Shown here: piece by piece, positions 1 through 9,286 of the stretch
Layout: each line of letters opens with the position of its first letter
How positions within the stretch are numbered: position 1 is the first letter of the stretch
DNA from: Azoarcus sp. DN11
GTDB lineage: Bacteria; Pseudomonadota; Gammaproteobacteria; Burkholderiales; Rhodocyclaceae
Direction: 5' to 3'
Assembly (NCBI RefSeq): GCF_003628555.1
Contig: NZ_CP021731.1
Location: 3,906,001 to 3,970,000 of the forward strand
Length of the DNA stretch: 64,000 nt
Translations under genes and position numbers: made by a program
Notes under the pieces: model-generated
Seen by the model: the letters and a program-made list of their open reading frames with translations, nothing else
What the model was told of the DNA's origin: nothing
The model's database searches: none

Positions 1-1217
1 GCTGGGTCCAGGTCCTGCTGATCGGCTCCATCCTGCTGCTCGGCGGCATCCTGATCTGGAGCGTGCTGCAGCTGCGCCGCGAACTGCAGCGCCGCCACCG
101 GGCAGAGCAGGCCCTGCGCAGCGAATCCCTGTTCCGCCGGGCGATGGAAGACTCCATGCTCACCGGCCTGCGCGCCCGCGACCGCAACGGCCGCATCACT
201 TACGTGAACCCCGCCTTCTGCAAGATGGTCGGCTACAGCGCCGAGGAACTCGTCGGCTGCACGCCGCCGATGCCCTACTGGGACCCCGACTTCCTCGTGC
301 AGACGCAGGAGGTCCACGACCGCGTCCTCGGCGGCAACGCCCCGCCCGAAGGCTTCGAACTGTGCCTGCGGCGCAAGAACGGCGAGCGTTTCGACGCCCT
401 GATCTTCGAAGCCCCGCTGATCGACGCCGCGGGACGGCACACCGGCTGGATGGGCTCGCTGCTCGACATCACCGCCCAGAAACGCGCCGAGGAACTCGCA
501 CGCCAGCAGGAAGAACGCCTCCAGGCCACCTCCCGCCTGATCACGATGGGCGAGATGGCCTCGACCCTCGCGCACGAACTCAACCAGCCGCTCGCGGCGA
601 TCGCCAGCTACAACACGGGCTGCCTCAACCGCCTCGAGCAGCCCGCGCTCGACCGCGAGGAGTTCAGGGACATCTTCGACCGCATCGGCCGCCAGGCGCG
701 CCGCGCCGGCGACATCATCCGCCGCGTGCACGACTTCGTGCGCCGCGCCGAGCCCAAGCGCGAACCGCTCGACCTCAACCTGATGATCCGCGAGGCGATC
801 GGCCTCATCGAGGCCGATTCGGCCAAACGCGGCATGCGCATCGAAACCGAGCTAGACGAATCGCTGCCGGCCGTGGCGGCCGACCCGGTGATGATCGAGC
901 AGGTCATCGTGAACCTCGTGCGTAACGGCATGGACGCCATGCGCGACAACCCGCCGTCGCGGCGCACCATGCGCGTGAGCACCCGGCGCGAGGGCGACAT
1001 GCTCGTCGTGCGCGTTGCCGACAACGGCACCGGCATCGACCCCGAAACCGCCCGCCGGCTGTTCGAGCCCTTCTTCACGACCAAGGCCGAAGGCATGGGC
1101 ATGGGGCTCAACATCTGCCGCTCCATCGCCGAACTGCACCACGGCCGGCTCGGTTTCGAAATCAACCCCGACGGCGGTACCATCTTCACGCTGTCGCTAC
1201 CCGTGGAATCCTCATGA
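1..1217 (+). CDS. PAS-domain sensor histidine kinase, DctS-like (5' end outside window)
   Basis: The reading frame is already open at the left edge, so the N-terminus, probably a periplasmic sensing domain, is missing. What remains starts inside a hydrophobic helix (about bases 3-70, Leu/Ile/Gly-rich, ending in an Arg-rich stretch). A PAS domain follows, with RNGRITYVNPAFCKMVGY and the PPMPYW motif, ending in the usual DITAQKRAEE linker. Next is a HisKA domain with phospho-acceptor His at bases 573-575 in AHELNQPLAA, and a HATPase_c domain with DNGTGI and GMGMGLNI boxes. The stop overlaps the start of the response-regulator gene (ATGA), so the two are translationally coupled. The PPMPYW PAS and FixJ-type partner resemble C4-dicarboxylate sensors of the DctS type; the ligand itself is inference, as no transporter gene is in view. 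Confidence 0.9.
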   Translation, partial: WVQVLLIGSILLLGGILIWSVLQLRRELQRRHRAEQALRSESLFRRAMEDSMLTGLRARDRNGRITYVNPAFCKMVGYSAEELVGCTPPMPYWDPDFLVQTQEVHDRVLGGNAPPEGFELCLRRKNGERFDALIFEAPLIDAAGRHTGWMGSLLDITAQKRAEELARQQEERLQATSRLITMGEMASTLAHELNQPLAAIASYNTGCLNRLEQPALDREEFRDIFDRIGRQARRAGDIIRRVHDFVRRAEPKREPLDLNLMIREAIGLIEADSAKRGMRIETELDESLPAVAADPVMIEQVIVNLVRNGMDAMRDNPPSRRTMRVSTRREGDMLVVRVADNGTGIDPETARRLFEPFFTTKAEGMGMGLNICRSIAELHHGRLGFEINPDGGTIFTLSLPVESS

Positions 1218-1828
1218 CTCAGCCTTGCGCCCACATCATCGACGACGACGAAGCCATCCGCGACGCGCTGCAGTGGCTGTTCAAGACGCGCGATGTCGCG
1301 TGCGCGACGTGGTCGGGCGCCGAGAGCTTCCTCGAGGCGCTCCAGCCCGGCTGGCGCGGCTGCGTCGTGCTCGACATCCGCATGGAAGGCATGAGCGGCC
1401 TCGAGTGCTTCGACGTACTGCGCCAGCGCGGCAACCAGCTGCCCGTCATCTTCATCACCGGCCACGGCGACGTGCCGATGGCCGTCGCCGCGCTGAAGAA
1501 GGGCGCGTTCGACTTCATCGAAAAACCCTTCAACGACAGCGATCTCGTCGACATCGTCATGCGCGCGCTGGAGATCGACGCGAACAACCAGCGCGCCGAG
1601 GCCACCCGCGAAACGGTGGAGGCGCGCCTCGCCCTGCTCACCGCGCGCGAGCAGGAAGTGATGGAGCTGATCCTCGCCGGCAAGTTCAACAAGGTCATCG
1701 CCGACGAACTGTGCATCTCGATGCGGACCGTGGAAGCCCACCGCTCCAAGGTGTTCGAGAAGATGGAAGTGCGCTCCGCGGTCGAGCTCGCGCAACTCGT
1801 CAACCTGGTGCGCAACCGCACACTCTGA
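1214..1828 (+). CDS. FixJ/DctR-family response regulator
   Basis: 204 residues. An N-terminal receiver domain has the acidic pair in HIIDDDE, phospho-acceptor Asp54 in VVLDIRM, the conserved Thr in FITGHGD and the Lys in EKPF. The C-terminal LuxR/GerE helix-turn-helix (LTAREQEVMELILAG, then ISMRTVEAHRSKVFEKM) binds DNA. The start ATG lies in the ATGA overlap with the kinase stop, so the partner is almost certainly that kinase. Such regulators usually activate transport or metabolic genes; the target here would lie outside the window. Confidence 0.93.
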   Translation: MTQPCAHIIDDDEAIRDALQWLFKTRDVACATWSGAESFLEALQPGWRGCVVLDIRMEGMSGLECFDVLRQRGNQLPVIFITGHGDVPMAVAALKKGAFDFIEKPFNDSDLVDIVMRALEIDANNQRAEATRETVEARLALLTAREQEVMELILAGKFNKVIADELCISMRTVEAHRSKVFEKMEVRSAVELAQLVNLVRNRTL

Positions 1829-1899
1829 CCCTCGCCGGAATCCGCTTCATCGTGCCGCCCCCCGATCACCGTCACGCTCACCACTCCGCGGTCGAGCGC

Positions 1900-2271
1900 A
1901 TGCGCATCGACAAATGGCTGTGGGCCGCGCGCTTCTTCAAGACGCGCTCGCTCGCCAGCCAGGCGATCGAAGGCGGGCACGTCAGGCTCAACGGCCAGGC
2001 AGTGAAGCCCGCCCGCGAGTTGCGCGTCGGCGACAGCCTCGACATCGTCGCGGGCGGCACGCAATGGACCGTCATCGTGCGTGGACTCAACGAACAACGC
2101 CGTCCTGCCGTCGAGGCGCAGCAGCTGTACGAGGAAACGTCCGAAAGCAGCGCCCGCCGCGCGGCCGAAAAGGAAGACCGGCGCCTCGCACCGGTCCCCG
2201 GCAGCGATCTGCGCGGACGGCCGACGAAGAAGGCGCGTCGCCAGATGCGCGGCTTCAACGAAGGCTTCTGA
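1900..2271 (+). CDS. hslR: Hsp15-like S4-domain RNA-binding protein
   Basis: 123 residues. The S4 RNA-binding fold occupies residues 1-65 (MRIDKWLWAARFFKTRSLA, IEGGHVRLNGQAVKPAREL), followed by a basic tail (GRPTKKARRQMRGF). In E. coli Hsp15 binds 50S subunits that still carry nascent chains after abortive dissociation and returns them to the cycle. The ATG at 1900 gives the canonical N-terminus; the frame is open further upstream, but that part has no family similarity. The gene converges on tilS, with 30 bp between the stops. Confidence 0.9.
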   Translation: MRIDKWLWAARFFKTRSLASQAIEGGHVRLNGQAVKPARELRVGDSLDIVAGGTQWTVIVRGLNEQRRPAVEAQQLYEETSESSARRAAEKEDRRLAPVPGSDLRGRPTKKARRQMRGFNEGF

Positions 2272-2301
2272 TCACGGGGACGGCCGCCGCAGCGTGGCCA
2301 T

Positions 2302-3627
2302 TCAGCGCTCCCAGACCGGAACGAGTCCCGGCTCGCCCGGCGCGCAGCGGAATTCGGCCGCGACTCCGATCTCCCCGATCCACGCCGCCTCGCCATCCAC
2401 CCGCAGCACCGGCAGGCGCTCGCGCAGCCACGCGGGGATCCCCGCTTCCTGGCACAGGTTCTTGAAACTGCGCCGCGGCCGCCCCTCGCCTTCGCGCAGC
2501 GCGAGCCCGCTCCAGCGCGGACTCAGCACGACCTCCCGCGCCCGCTCCAGCGCCGCCCGGCTCAGCCCTGCGCCGACCGCGTCCGCAAAGACCACCTTGC
2601 CCGCCCCCCAGGACAGTTCCCGTTCCCCTCGCCACGCCACCGGCGACGGCTCGGGGCCGCCGGACTCCGCCTCCAGCCAGACACTGCCGCGATAGACGCA
2701 GCACGCGGCCGCACCCAGCGGCAACCGGTGCGCATCCTCGACGATCTCGCGCAACTGGCGCACCACCTCGACCAGCCGAGTCCGCGCCGGGGCCTGCAAC
2801 CCCAGCGCCCGCAACTGCCAGCGCAGCAGGTTACGCACGCGCTCGTCCGACAGGCGCAGCAGCGCGGCACGATCGAGCCTCTTCCCGCCGCAGGCACGCT
2901 CGTCGATGCCGGCAAGGTCCTCCAGCAACCCTTCCGCCTCGCGGAACTGCCCGCTCGCGCGCGCAAGCGCCGGCACGGCACCGGGAAAGTGCTCCGCCAG
3001 CAGCGGCATGACGCGATGGCGCAGGAGGTTGCGCGCATAGCGCAGGTCCGCGTTGCTCTCGTCCTCGACCCACGCCAGCCCGCGCACGCGCGCGTAGGTG
3101 ACGATGTCGGCGCGCCGCACCCCGAGCAGCGGGCGCAGCCGCCCCGGCTCGACCGCCGCCATCGCCGCCGCGCCGCGCACCCCGGCACCGCGCAGCAGCC
3201 GGAACATCAGCGTCTCGGCCTGGTCGTCCTGATGGTGGCCGAAGGCGAGCCAGTCGCAAGGCACCCGCGCCAGCGCCGCATGGCGCACGGCGCGCGCAGC
3301 GGCTTCGATACCGGCGGGATCATCGCGATCGACCCGTTCGCGAAAGGCGTGGAAGGTGACGCCGAGGGCATCACAGGAGGCGCGGCAGGCTTCCAGCCAC
3401 GCATCCGCGTTGCGGCTCAGGCCGTGGTGGACATGGGCCGCGGCAAGGGAATAACCGCCGGACGCGCGCAGCCCGGCCAGGATGTGCAGCAGCACGGTCG
3501 AATCGACCCCGCCGCTCAGCGCCACGCACACGGCCTGGCCGGGCGCGACGCGGGCCGCCGCCAGCACGGCGGCGACGGCCTCCTCGAGCCGCCGTTCAGG
3601 CGGCGTTCTGTTCCTTGAAGCGGCCAT
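2302..3627 (-). CDS. tilS: tRNA(Ile)-lysidine synthetase
   Basis: 441 residues. TilS uses ATP and lysine to convert C34 of the CAU anticodon tRNA-Ile to lysidine, so that it reads AUA. The PP-loop ATPase motif SGGVDS sits at residues 38-43, with the family features HVHHGLS and [11 protein letters not shown] after it and a TilS C-terminal region. The chosen ATG at 3627 lies inside the 3' end of accA (32-bp overlap), which suggests translational coupling to accA. A shorter start is possible, but the sequence before the P-loop already looks like family sequence. Confidence 0.93.
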   Translation of the reverse strand: MAASRNRTPPERRLEEAVAAVLAAARVAPGQAVCVALSGGVDSTVLLHILAGLRASGGYSLAAAHVHHGLSRNADAWLEACRASCDALGVTFHAFRERVDRDDPAGIEAAARAVRHAALARVPCDWLAFGHHQDDQAETLMFRLLRGAGVRGAAAMAAVEPGRLRPLLGVRRADIVTYARVRGLAWVEDESNADLRYARNLLRHRVMPLLAEHFPGAVPALARASGQFREAEGLLEDLAGIDERACGGKRLDRAALLRLSDERVRNLLRWQLRALGLQAPARTRLVEVVRQLREIVEDAHRLPLGAAACCVYRGSVWLEAESGGPEPSPVAWRGERELSWGAGKVVFADAVGAGLSRAALERAREVVLSPRWSGLALREGEGRPRRSFKNLCQEAGIPAWLRERLPVLRVDGEAAWIGEIGVAAEFRCAPGEPGLVPVWER

Positions 3628-4564
3628 AACCCATCAGGCGCTCCAGACGCCGGTCGACGAGTTCGGCCGGCGACAGGTCGGAGACCTGCCGCAACGCATC
3701 TTGCAGTGCGCGCTTGAGCGATTGCGACATGACGCGATGGTCCCGGTGCGCGCCGCCCACCGGTTCGTTGACGACACGATCGATCAGGCCGAGCGACTTC
3801 AGGCGCGCCGCCGTGATGCCCATCGTCTCGGCCGCCTCGGGGGCCTTCTCCGCGCTCTTCCACAGGATGGATGCGCAGCCCTCCGGCGAAATCACCGAAT
3901 ACGTCGAGTACTGCAGCATCAGCAGCTGGTCGCCCACCGCGATCGCCAGCGCGCCGCCCGAACCGCCTTCGCCGATCACCGTCGCGATGATCGGCACCTT
4001 GAGCTCCGCCATCACGTACAGGTTGCGGCCGATCGCCTCCGACTGCCCGCGCTCCTCGGCGCCGATGCCGGGATAGGCGCCCGGCGTGTCGATGAAGGTG
4101 AACACCGGCAGCCCGAACTTCTCCGCCGTGCGCATCAGGCGCAGCGCCTTGCGGTAGCCTTCCGGCCGCGGCATGCCGAAGTTGCGCAGGATCTTTTCCT
4201 TCGTGTCGCGCCCCTTCTGGTGCCCGATCACGATGCAGCTCTGGCCGTTGAAGCGCGCCAGGCCACCGACGATCGCCTTGTCGTCGGCATATGCCCGGTC
4301 GCCGTGCAGTTCCTGGAAATCGGTGAAGATGTGGCGCACGTAATCGAGCGTGTAGGGGCGCTGCGGATGGCGCGCCACCTGGGCGATCTGCCAGGGGGTG
4401 AGCTTGGCGTACAGATCCTTCGTCAGCGATTCGCTCTTGGCTTCGAGGCGCGAAATTTCCTCCGAGATATCCACCGCCGAGTCGTCCTGCACGAATCGCA
4501 GCTTCTCGATCTTCTCTTCGAGATCGGCAATCGGCTGTTCGAAATCCAGAAAGGTGGTCTTCAT
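3596..4564 (-). CDS. accA: Acetyl-CoA carboxylase carboxyltransferase subunit alpha
   Basis: 322 residues, close to the usual 319. It forms the carboxyltransferase with AccD, moving CO2 from carboxybiotin to acetyl-CoA as the first step of fatty-acid synthesis. Visible hallmarks are the N-terminal [12 protein letters not shown], the CoA-site stretch [29 protein letters not shown] and [19 protein letters not shown] 4564 was chosen over an upstream in-frame ATG at 4657 because MKTTFLDFE is the family N-terminus and a promoter-like element lies in between. accB and accC are in this window at 53570-55387; accD is not seen. Confidence 0.97.
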   Translation of the reverse strand: MKTTFLDFEQPIADLEEKIEKLRFVQDDSAVDISEEISRLEAKSESLTKDLYAKLTPWQIAQVARHPQRPYTLDYVRHIFTDFQELHGDRAYADDKAIVGGLARFNGQSCIVIGHQKGRDTKEKILRNFGMPRPEGYRKALRLMRTAEKFGLPVFTFIDTPGAYPGIGAEERGQSEAIGRNLYVMAELKVPIIATVIGEGGSGGALAIAVGDQLLMLQYSTYSVISPEGCASILWKSAEKAPEAAETMGITAARLKSLGLIDRVVNEPVGGAHRDHRVMSQSLKRALQDALRQVSDLSPAELVDRRLERLMGYGRFKEQNAA

Positions 4565-4594
4565 CCGCCCCGTTCCCAATGACCAAAACGCGCC

Positions 4595-4624
4595 ATTGTA
4601 ACCTTTCATACGCCATCGTCGCAG
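4595..4624 (-). promoter_or_regulatory. Candidate sigma-70 promoter of accA-tilS
   Basis: On the minus strand a TACAAT -10 (4595-4600) is preceded at 18 bp by CTGCGA (4619-4624), a 3/6 match to -35. Transcription would start near 4588 and give a leader of about 24 nt before the accA ATG. It is the only AT-richer patch immediately upstream of accA. Confidence 0.4.
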
Positions 4625-5013
4625 TGCGGACTTCCCCCGCATGCGTGACAGCGGCACCGCCGCTGATGCATCATGCGGATATTCAGCACAAAAGGAAGGA
4701 GTAGCGGGGGCTGCACGAACTCCGCGCTATGGGTAGTCGAAATTCGCATCGTCCGCGCCGCAGGCCCCGCCAGGCAAGCCACCCGGGTCAACGCGCGCGC
4801 GCCTCGCTCGGCCGATGTTGCCCGGCGCGCTCCGACACCCGCCTCCTCCGGGCACGCTGCGTGCCCGCCTGCAGTGCCCGCGCCCGGCACCCGGCTCCCG
4901 CGGCCGCCCGGTCGCTCCCCGCCGCATTCACGCCATCCCTCATGGCGTTTCGCGCACGCCCGCTGCGCGCGCCGGCACGCACCACGTGCCCCTACCCTGC
5001 ATAGCCAGCGAAA
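4625..5013. other. Spacer between accA and the CorC-type gene, no gene seen
   Basis: About 390 bp without a recognisable gene. The left part (4660-4745) is AT-richer and has a perfect 6-bp inverted repeat, CAGCGG/CCGCTG, at 4649-4665. The right part (4745-4990) is very GC-rich with many open frames of skewed Arg/Ala/Pro composition and no recognisable domain. It presumably carries the promoter of the gene starting at 5014, but I cannot point to a convincing -10/-35 pair or riboswitch fold. Confidence 0.5.
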
Positions 5014-6348
5014 ATGGAAATCATCATTCTCGTCGCCCTGATCCTGATCAACGGGGTCTTCGCCATGTCCGAGATCGCCCTCGTCACCGCCCGCCGCGCA
5101 CGCCTGACGCGCCTTGCCGAGGACGGCGACGCGGCCGCGGCGGTCGCGATCAAGCTGGGCGAGGAGCCCACGCGCTTCCTGTCGACGATCCAGATCGGCA
5201 TCACCTCGATCGGCATCCTCAACGGCATCGTCGGCGAGGCCGCCCTCGCCGCACCGCTCGCCCGCTGGCTGGAGGAGTTCGGACTCGCCCAGCGCCCGAG
5301 CGAAATCGGCTCCACCGTGCTGGTCGTCGTGGTGATCACCTACGTCTCCATCGTCGTCGGTGAACTGGTCCCGAAACGCGTCGGGCAGATCAACCCCGAA
5401 GGCATCGCGCGCCTCGTCGCCCGGCCGATGAATGCACTCGCAGTCGCCTCGCGCCCCTTCGTGCGCCTGCTCAGCTGGTCGACGGCACTGCTCCTCACGC
5501 TGCTGGGCAAGCGCGACGAGGCGGCGCCGGCGGTCACCGAGGAAGAGATCCACGCCCTCCTCGAGGAAGGGTCGGAAGCGGGCGTCATCGAGAAGAACGA
5601 ACACGAGATGGTGCGCAACGTCTTCCGCCTCGACGAGCGCCAGATCGCCTCGCTGATGGTGCCGCGCGCCGACGTCGTGTGGCTCGACACCAACCAGCCG
5701 CTCGACGACAACCTCGCGCGCATGGCCGAATCCGAGCACTCGCGCTTCCCCGTGTGCCGCGGCGGCCTCGACGACATCCTCGGCATCATCTCGTCGAAGC
5801 AGCTCTTCAACCAGACGCTCAAGGGCGGCCAGCCCGATCTCACGAAGCAGCTCGAGCCCGCGATCTACGTACCCGAGTCGCTCACCGGCATGGAACTCCT
5901 CGACCAGTTCCGCGCCTCCAGCACCCACATGGTGTTCGTGATCGACGAGTACGGCGAGATCCAGGGCGTGGTCACGTTGCAGGACGTGCTCGAGGCCGTC
6001 ACCGGCGAGTTCCGGCCGGCCAGCCTCGACGAGGCGTGGGCGGTGCAGCGCGAGGACGGCTCGTGGCTGCTCGACGGCATGATCCCCATCCCCGAACTCA
6101 AGGACCGCCTCGAGATCAGGGCCGTCCCCGAGGAGGACAAGGGCCGCTACCACACGCTCAGCGGCATGGTGATGTGGCTGCTCGGGCGCATTCCCCACAC
6201 CGGCGACGTGACGACCTGGGAGGACTGGCGGCTGGAAGTCGTCGACCTCGACGGCAAGCGCATCGACAAGGTGCTCGCGACGCGCCTGGTCGAGATCTCC
6301 GCCGAACAGGAATCCCCCTCCCCGCCCGGCACGCAGCCGACCGAATGA
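5014..6348 (+). CDS. CorC/HlyC-type CNNM-CBS membrane protein
   Basis: 444 residues. The N-terminal CNNM (DUF21) membrane domain covers about residues 1-190 (MEIIILVALILINGVFAMSE, then helices with ITSIGILNGIVGEAAL and VVVVITYVSIVVGELVPKR). A tandem CBS pair follows at about 210-330 (LMVPRADVVWLD, VFVIDEYGEIQGVVTLQDVLE), then a CorC_HlyC domain (about 345-425). Family members are linked to Mg2+/Co2+ efflux; the hemolysin name is historical. It is followed 57 bp later by a cation P-type ATPase, which fits a small ion-homeostasis operon. The Shine-Dalgarno is weak. Confidence 0.92.
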   Translation: MEIIILVALILINGVFAMSEIALVTARRARLTRLAEDGDAAAAVAIKLGEEPTRFLSTIQIGITSIGILNGIVGEAALAAPLARWLEEFGLAQRPSEIGSTVLVVVVITYVSIVVGELVPKRVGQINPEGIARLVARPMNALAVASRPFVRLLSWSTALLLTLLGKRDEAAPAVTEEEIHALLEEGSEAGVIEKNEHEMVRNVFRLDERQIASLMVPRADVVWLDTNQPLDDNLARMAESEHSRFPVCRGGLDDILGIISSKQLFNQTLKGGQPDLTKQLEPAIYVPESLTGMELLDQFRASSTHMVFVIDEYGEIQGVVTLQDVLEAVTGEFRPASLDEAWAVQREDGSWLLDGMIPIPELKDRLEIRAVPEEDKGRYHTLSGMVMWLLGRIPHTGDVTTWEDWRLEVVDLDGKRIDKVLATRLVEISAEQESPSPPGTQPTE

Positions 6349-6405
6349 CGACGACGGCGCGCGGGACATCGCGCCGGCGCCGCCAAATCCGAGGACGACC
6401 CGGCG

Positions 6406-9078
6406 ATGAGCACCGACACCCGGTGGCACACCCTCAGCGCGGCCACGGCCGCCGCCGCGCTCGAAGTCGATCCTGAGCACGGACTCGGCAGCGCCGACGC
6501 GGCCGACCGCCTCGTCCACAGCGGCGAAAACCGCCTCGCCGAGGCCCCGCCCCGCCCCGCCTGGCTCAAGTTCCTCGACCAGTTCCGCAGCTTCCTCATC
6601 GCCGTGCTGATCTTCGCGTCGGCGCTGGCGTGGGCCATCGGCGAACTCAAGGACGCGCTGGTGATCCTGGTCGTGGTCCTGCTCAATGCGAGCCTGGGCT
6701 TCTGGCAGGAGCACCGCGCCGAGCGCACGCTCGCGGCGCTCAAGGACATGCTCGCCGCGCGCGCACGCGTCCGCCGCGACGGGCAGCTGCGCGACGTCGA
6801 CGCCGCCACGCTGGTTCCGGGCGACATCGTGCTGCTCGAAGCGGGCGACCGCGTGCCCGCGGACGGCCGCCTCCTCGCCGCGCACAACCTCGAGGTCGAC
6901 GAATCCGCCCTCACCGGCGAGTCGCAGGCCGCCGGCAAGATCACCGACACACTCGACGCCCCCGATCTCCCGCTGGGCGACCGCACCAACCTGCTGTTCA
7001 TGAACACGGTGCTGACCCGCGGACGCGCCGAACTGCTGGTCACCGCCACCGGCATGGCGACCGAGATGGGCGGACTCGCGGGCATGATCGCCACCGCCGA
7101 GAGCGGCGAGACCCCGCTGCAGCGCCAGCTCGACGCCCTGGGCAAGCGCCTCGCGATGATCGCGGGCGCCGTCGTCGCCGTGATCTTCGCGCTCGACGCT
7201 GCGCGCGGCCTGCCCTGGGTGCAGGCGACGATGACGGCGGTCGCGCTCGCCGTCGCCGCGATCCCCGAAGGCCTGCCGGCGGTCGTCACCGTGACCCTCG
7301 CGATCGGCATGTGGCGCATGGCCCAGAACGGCGCGATCCTCAAAAAACTCGCCGCCGTCGAAACCCTCGGGTGCGCCACGGTGATCTGCTCCGACAAGAC
7401 CGGCACGCTGACGCTCAACCAGATGACCGCGCGCGGCGGCTGGTTTGCGGGCTGCCGCTTCGCGGTCGATGGCGAGGGTTACCACCCGCACGGCCGCATC
7501 TGCGGCGACAGCCTCGCGGACCTGCGTCCGCTGCTGCTACCGATGGCACTGTGCTCGGACTCGAGCGTGCGCGACGCGACCCTGGTCGGCGATCCGACCG
7601 AAGGCGCACTGTGGGTGCTCGCACAGAAAGGCGGCATCGACCCGCCCGCCGAACGGGAACGCATCCCGCGCATCGCCGAGATCCCGTTCGACTCCGCGCA
7701 CAAGTTCATGGCGACCTTCCACCACCACGGCGACTGCGTGGAAATGTTCGTCAAGGGCGCCCCCGACGTGCTGCTCGCCCGCTCGGCGCAGTGGCTCGCG
7801 CGCGACGGCGAGCGCCCGCTCGACGATGCCGTCCGCGCCACGGTCGCGGCCGAAAACGAGCATCTCGCCAGTCAGGCCCTGCGCGTGCTCGCCGTCGCCC
7901 GGCGGCGGATTCCCGCGAGCGATTTCGATCCCGCCGGCGACCTGTGGACGTGGTCGCGCGGCTGGACCTTCGTCGGGCTCGCCGGCCTCATGGACCCGCC
8001 GCGTGCCGAAGCCGCCGCCGCGATCCGGCGCTGCCGCCTGGCGGGCATCCGCGTCAAGATGATCACCGGCGACCACAAGGCCACCGCCGCCGCGATCGGG
8101 CGCGAGCTCGGGCTGGAGGGCGAGGTGGCGAGCGGCGCCGAACTCGACGCGACGGACGACGCGACGCTCGCCCGCCGCATCGACTCGATCGCCGTCTTCG
8201 CGCGCGTCTCGCCCACGCACAAGGTCCGCATCGTGAAGGCGCTCAAGGCCAAGGGGCACGTCGTCGCGATGACCGGCGACGGCGTGAACGACGCCCCCGC
8301 GCTCAAGGCCGCCGACATCGGCATCGCGATGGGCCTCACCGGCACCGCGGTGACGCGCGAGGCCGCGACGATGGTGCTCACCGACGACAACTTCGCGACC
8401 ATCGTGCGCGCCGTCGAGGAAGGGCGCGTCATCTTCGACAACATCGTCAAGTTCGTGCGCTTCCAGCTGTCGACCAACATCGGCGCCATCCTCACCGTGC
8501 TCGCCGCGACGCTCGCGGGGCTCCCCTCGCCCTTCACCGCGATCCAGCTCCTGTGGATCAACATCATCATGGACGGACCGCCAGCCATGACGCTCGGCGT
8601 GGAGCCCCCCCGCCCGGGCATCATGCGCGCGCCGCCGCGCCATCGGGGCGCCCACATCCTTACCCCGAGCCGGCTCGTCCGCCTCGCCGTGTACGGCGCC
8701 ACGATGATGGTCGGCACCCTGTGGCTGTTCCACGCCGCACTCGACGCACGCGGCGAACGCTACGCACTCACGCTCGCCTTCACGACCTTCGTGCTGTTCC
8801 AGTTCTTCAACGTGTTCAATGCCCGCCGCGAACACGGCAGCGCCTTCAACCGCCAGTTCCTGCGCAACGGCCGGCTGTGGCTCGCGCTCGGCGGCGTCCT
8901 CGCACTGCAGGCCGTCGTCGTCAATTGGCCACCGGCGCAGCAGATCTTCGGCACCACCGCGCTCGCCGCCGCCGACTGGCTGCGCTCGATCCTCGCCGCC
9001 TCCAGCGTCCTGCTGCTCGACGAAGCGCGCAAGCTGCTGCTGCGCATCAGGGAACGGACGCGCCCTACCCATCACTAA
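6406..9078 (+). CDS. P2A-type cation ATPase, PMR1-like (Ca2+/Mn2+)
   Basis: 890 residues, full length for a P-type ATPase. In order: N-terminal cation-ATPase domain; actuator loop TGES at 170-173; M4 motif PEGLP from residue 287; phosphorylation site DKTGTLT with Asp330; nucleotide domain; hinge MTGDGVNDAPALKAADIGIAMG; then M5-M10. M6 reads WINIIMDGPPAM (717-728), very close to yeast PMR1. At the M5 position where SERCA has Glu771 this protein has Ala694, so only the single site-II type ion site is predicted. PMR1's Mn-selectivity Gln corresponds to Met728 here. Substrate (Ca2+ and/or Mn2+) is inferred from family and motifs. Confidence 0.9.
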   Translation: MSTDTRWHTLSAATAAAALEVDPEHGLGSADAADRLVHSGENRLAEAPPRPAWLKFLDQFRSFLIAVLIFASALAWAIGELKDALVILVVVLLNASLGFWQEHRAERTLAALKDMLAARARVRRDGQLRDVDAATLVPGDIVLLEAGDRVPADGRLLAAHNLEVDESALTGESQAAGKITDTLDAPDLPLGDRTNLLFMNTVLTRGRAELLVTATGMATEMGGLAGMIATAESGETPLQRQLDALGKRLAMIAGAVVAVIFALDAARGLPWVQATMTAVALAVAAIPEGLPAVVTVTLAIGMWRMAQNGAILKKLAAVETLGCATVICSDKTGTLTLNQMTARGGWFAGCRFAVDGEGYHPHGRICGDSLADLRPLLLPMALCSDSSVRDATLVGDPTEGALWVLAQKGGIDPPAERERIPRIAEIPFDSAHKFMATFHHHGDCVEMFVKGAPDVLLARSAQWLARDGERPLDDAVRATVAAENEHLASQALRVLAVARRRIPASDFDPAGDLWTWSRGWTFVGLAGLMDPPRAEAAAAIRRCRLAGIRVKMITGDHKATAAAIGRELGLEGEVASGAELDATDDATLARRIDSIAVFARVSPTHKVRIVKALKAKGHVVAMTGDGVNDAPALKAADIGIAMGLTGTAVTREAATMVLTDDNFATIVRAVEEGRVIFDNIVKFVRFQLSTNIGAILTVLAATLAGLPSPFTAIQLLWINIIMDGPPAMTLGVEPPRPGIMRAPPRHRGAHILTPSRLVRLAVYGATMMVGTLWLFHAALDARGERYALTLAFTTFVLFQFFNVFNARREHGSAFNRQFLRNGRLWLALGGVLALQAVVVNWPPAQQIFGTTALAAADWLRSILAASSVLLLDEARKLLLRIRERTRPTHH

Positions 9079-9107
9079 CACGGCAATTCAATAGGTCACC
9101 CCCCGTT

Positions 9108-9180
9108 CACCGAGAGTTTGTCGACGGGCCAGGCTCGGTAGGGCTTCGACAGGCTCACGAACGCCATGGATTGCCGGTTT
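9108..9180 (+). repeat. Dispersed TTCGACAGGC-type repeat, copy A
   Basis: Non-coding. Core AGGGCTTCGACAGGC at 9140-9154, then 14 unrelated bases, then GATTGCCGG at 9169-9177. The same two blocks with the same 14-base spacing occur inverted at 59739-59775. An imperfect inverted partner of the core (GTTTGTCGA) lies at about 9117-9124, and ACCGAG/CTCGGT pair across the left part. REP-like intergenic repeat, position downstream of the ATPase stop. Confidence 0.6.
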
Positions 9181-9218
9181 AATGGCCGGCCAAGCCTCGT
9201 TCGGAACGACCGAAACGC

Positions 9219-9252
9219 AACGGGGCGGCCCGCCTGCGCGAACCGCCCCGTT
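9219..9252 (-). terminator. Terminator hairpin after the YccA gene
   Basis: Perfect 10-bp stem AACGGGGCGG (9219-9228) / CCGCCCCGTT (9243-9252) with a 14-nt loop, 35 bp past the stop of the minus-strand gene ending at 9287. The trailing bases on the minus strand are only modestly T-rich. It could also stop transcription from the ATPase side. Confidence 0.6.
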
Positions 9253-9286
9253 CCTGCGACGCCGGTTTCCGCTCGCGCGGAAGGGA

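Noticed and set aside
4606..7491. Very long minus-strand open frame (over 900 codons)
   Set aside because: Lies opposite the CorC-type and ATPase genes; composition His/Arg/Gly/Glu-biased, no domain. Long antisense frames are expected at this G+C.
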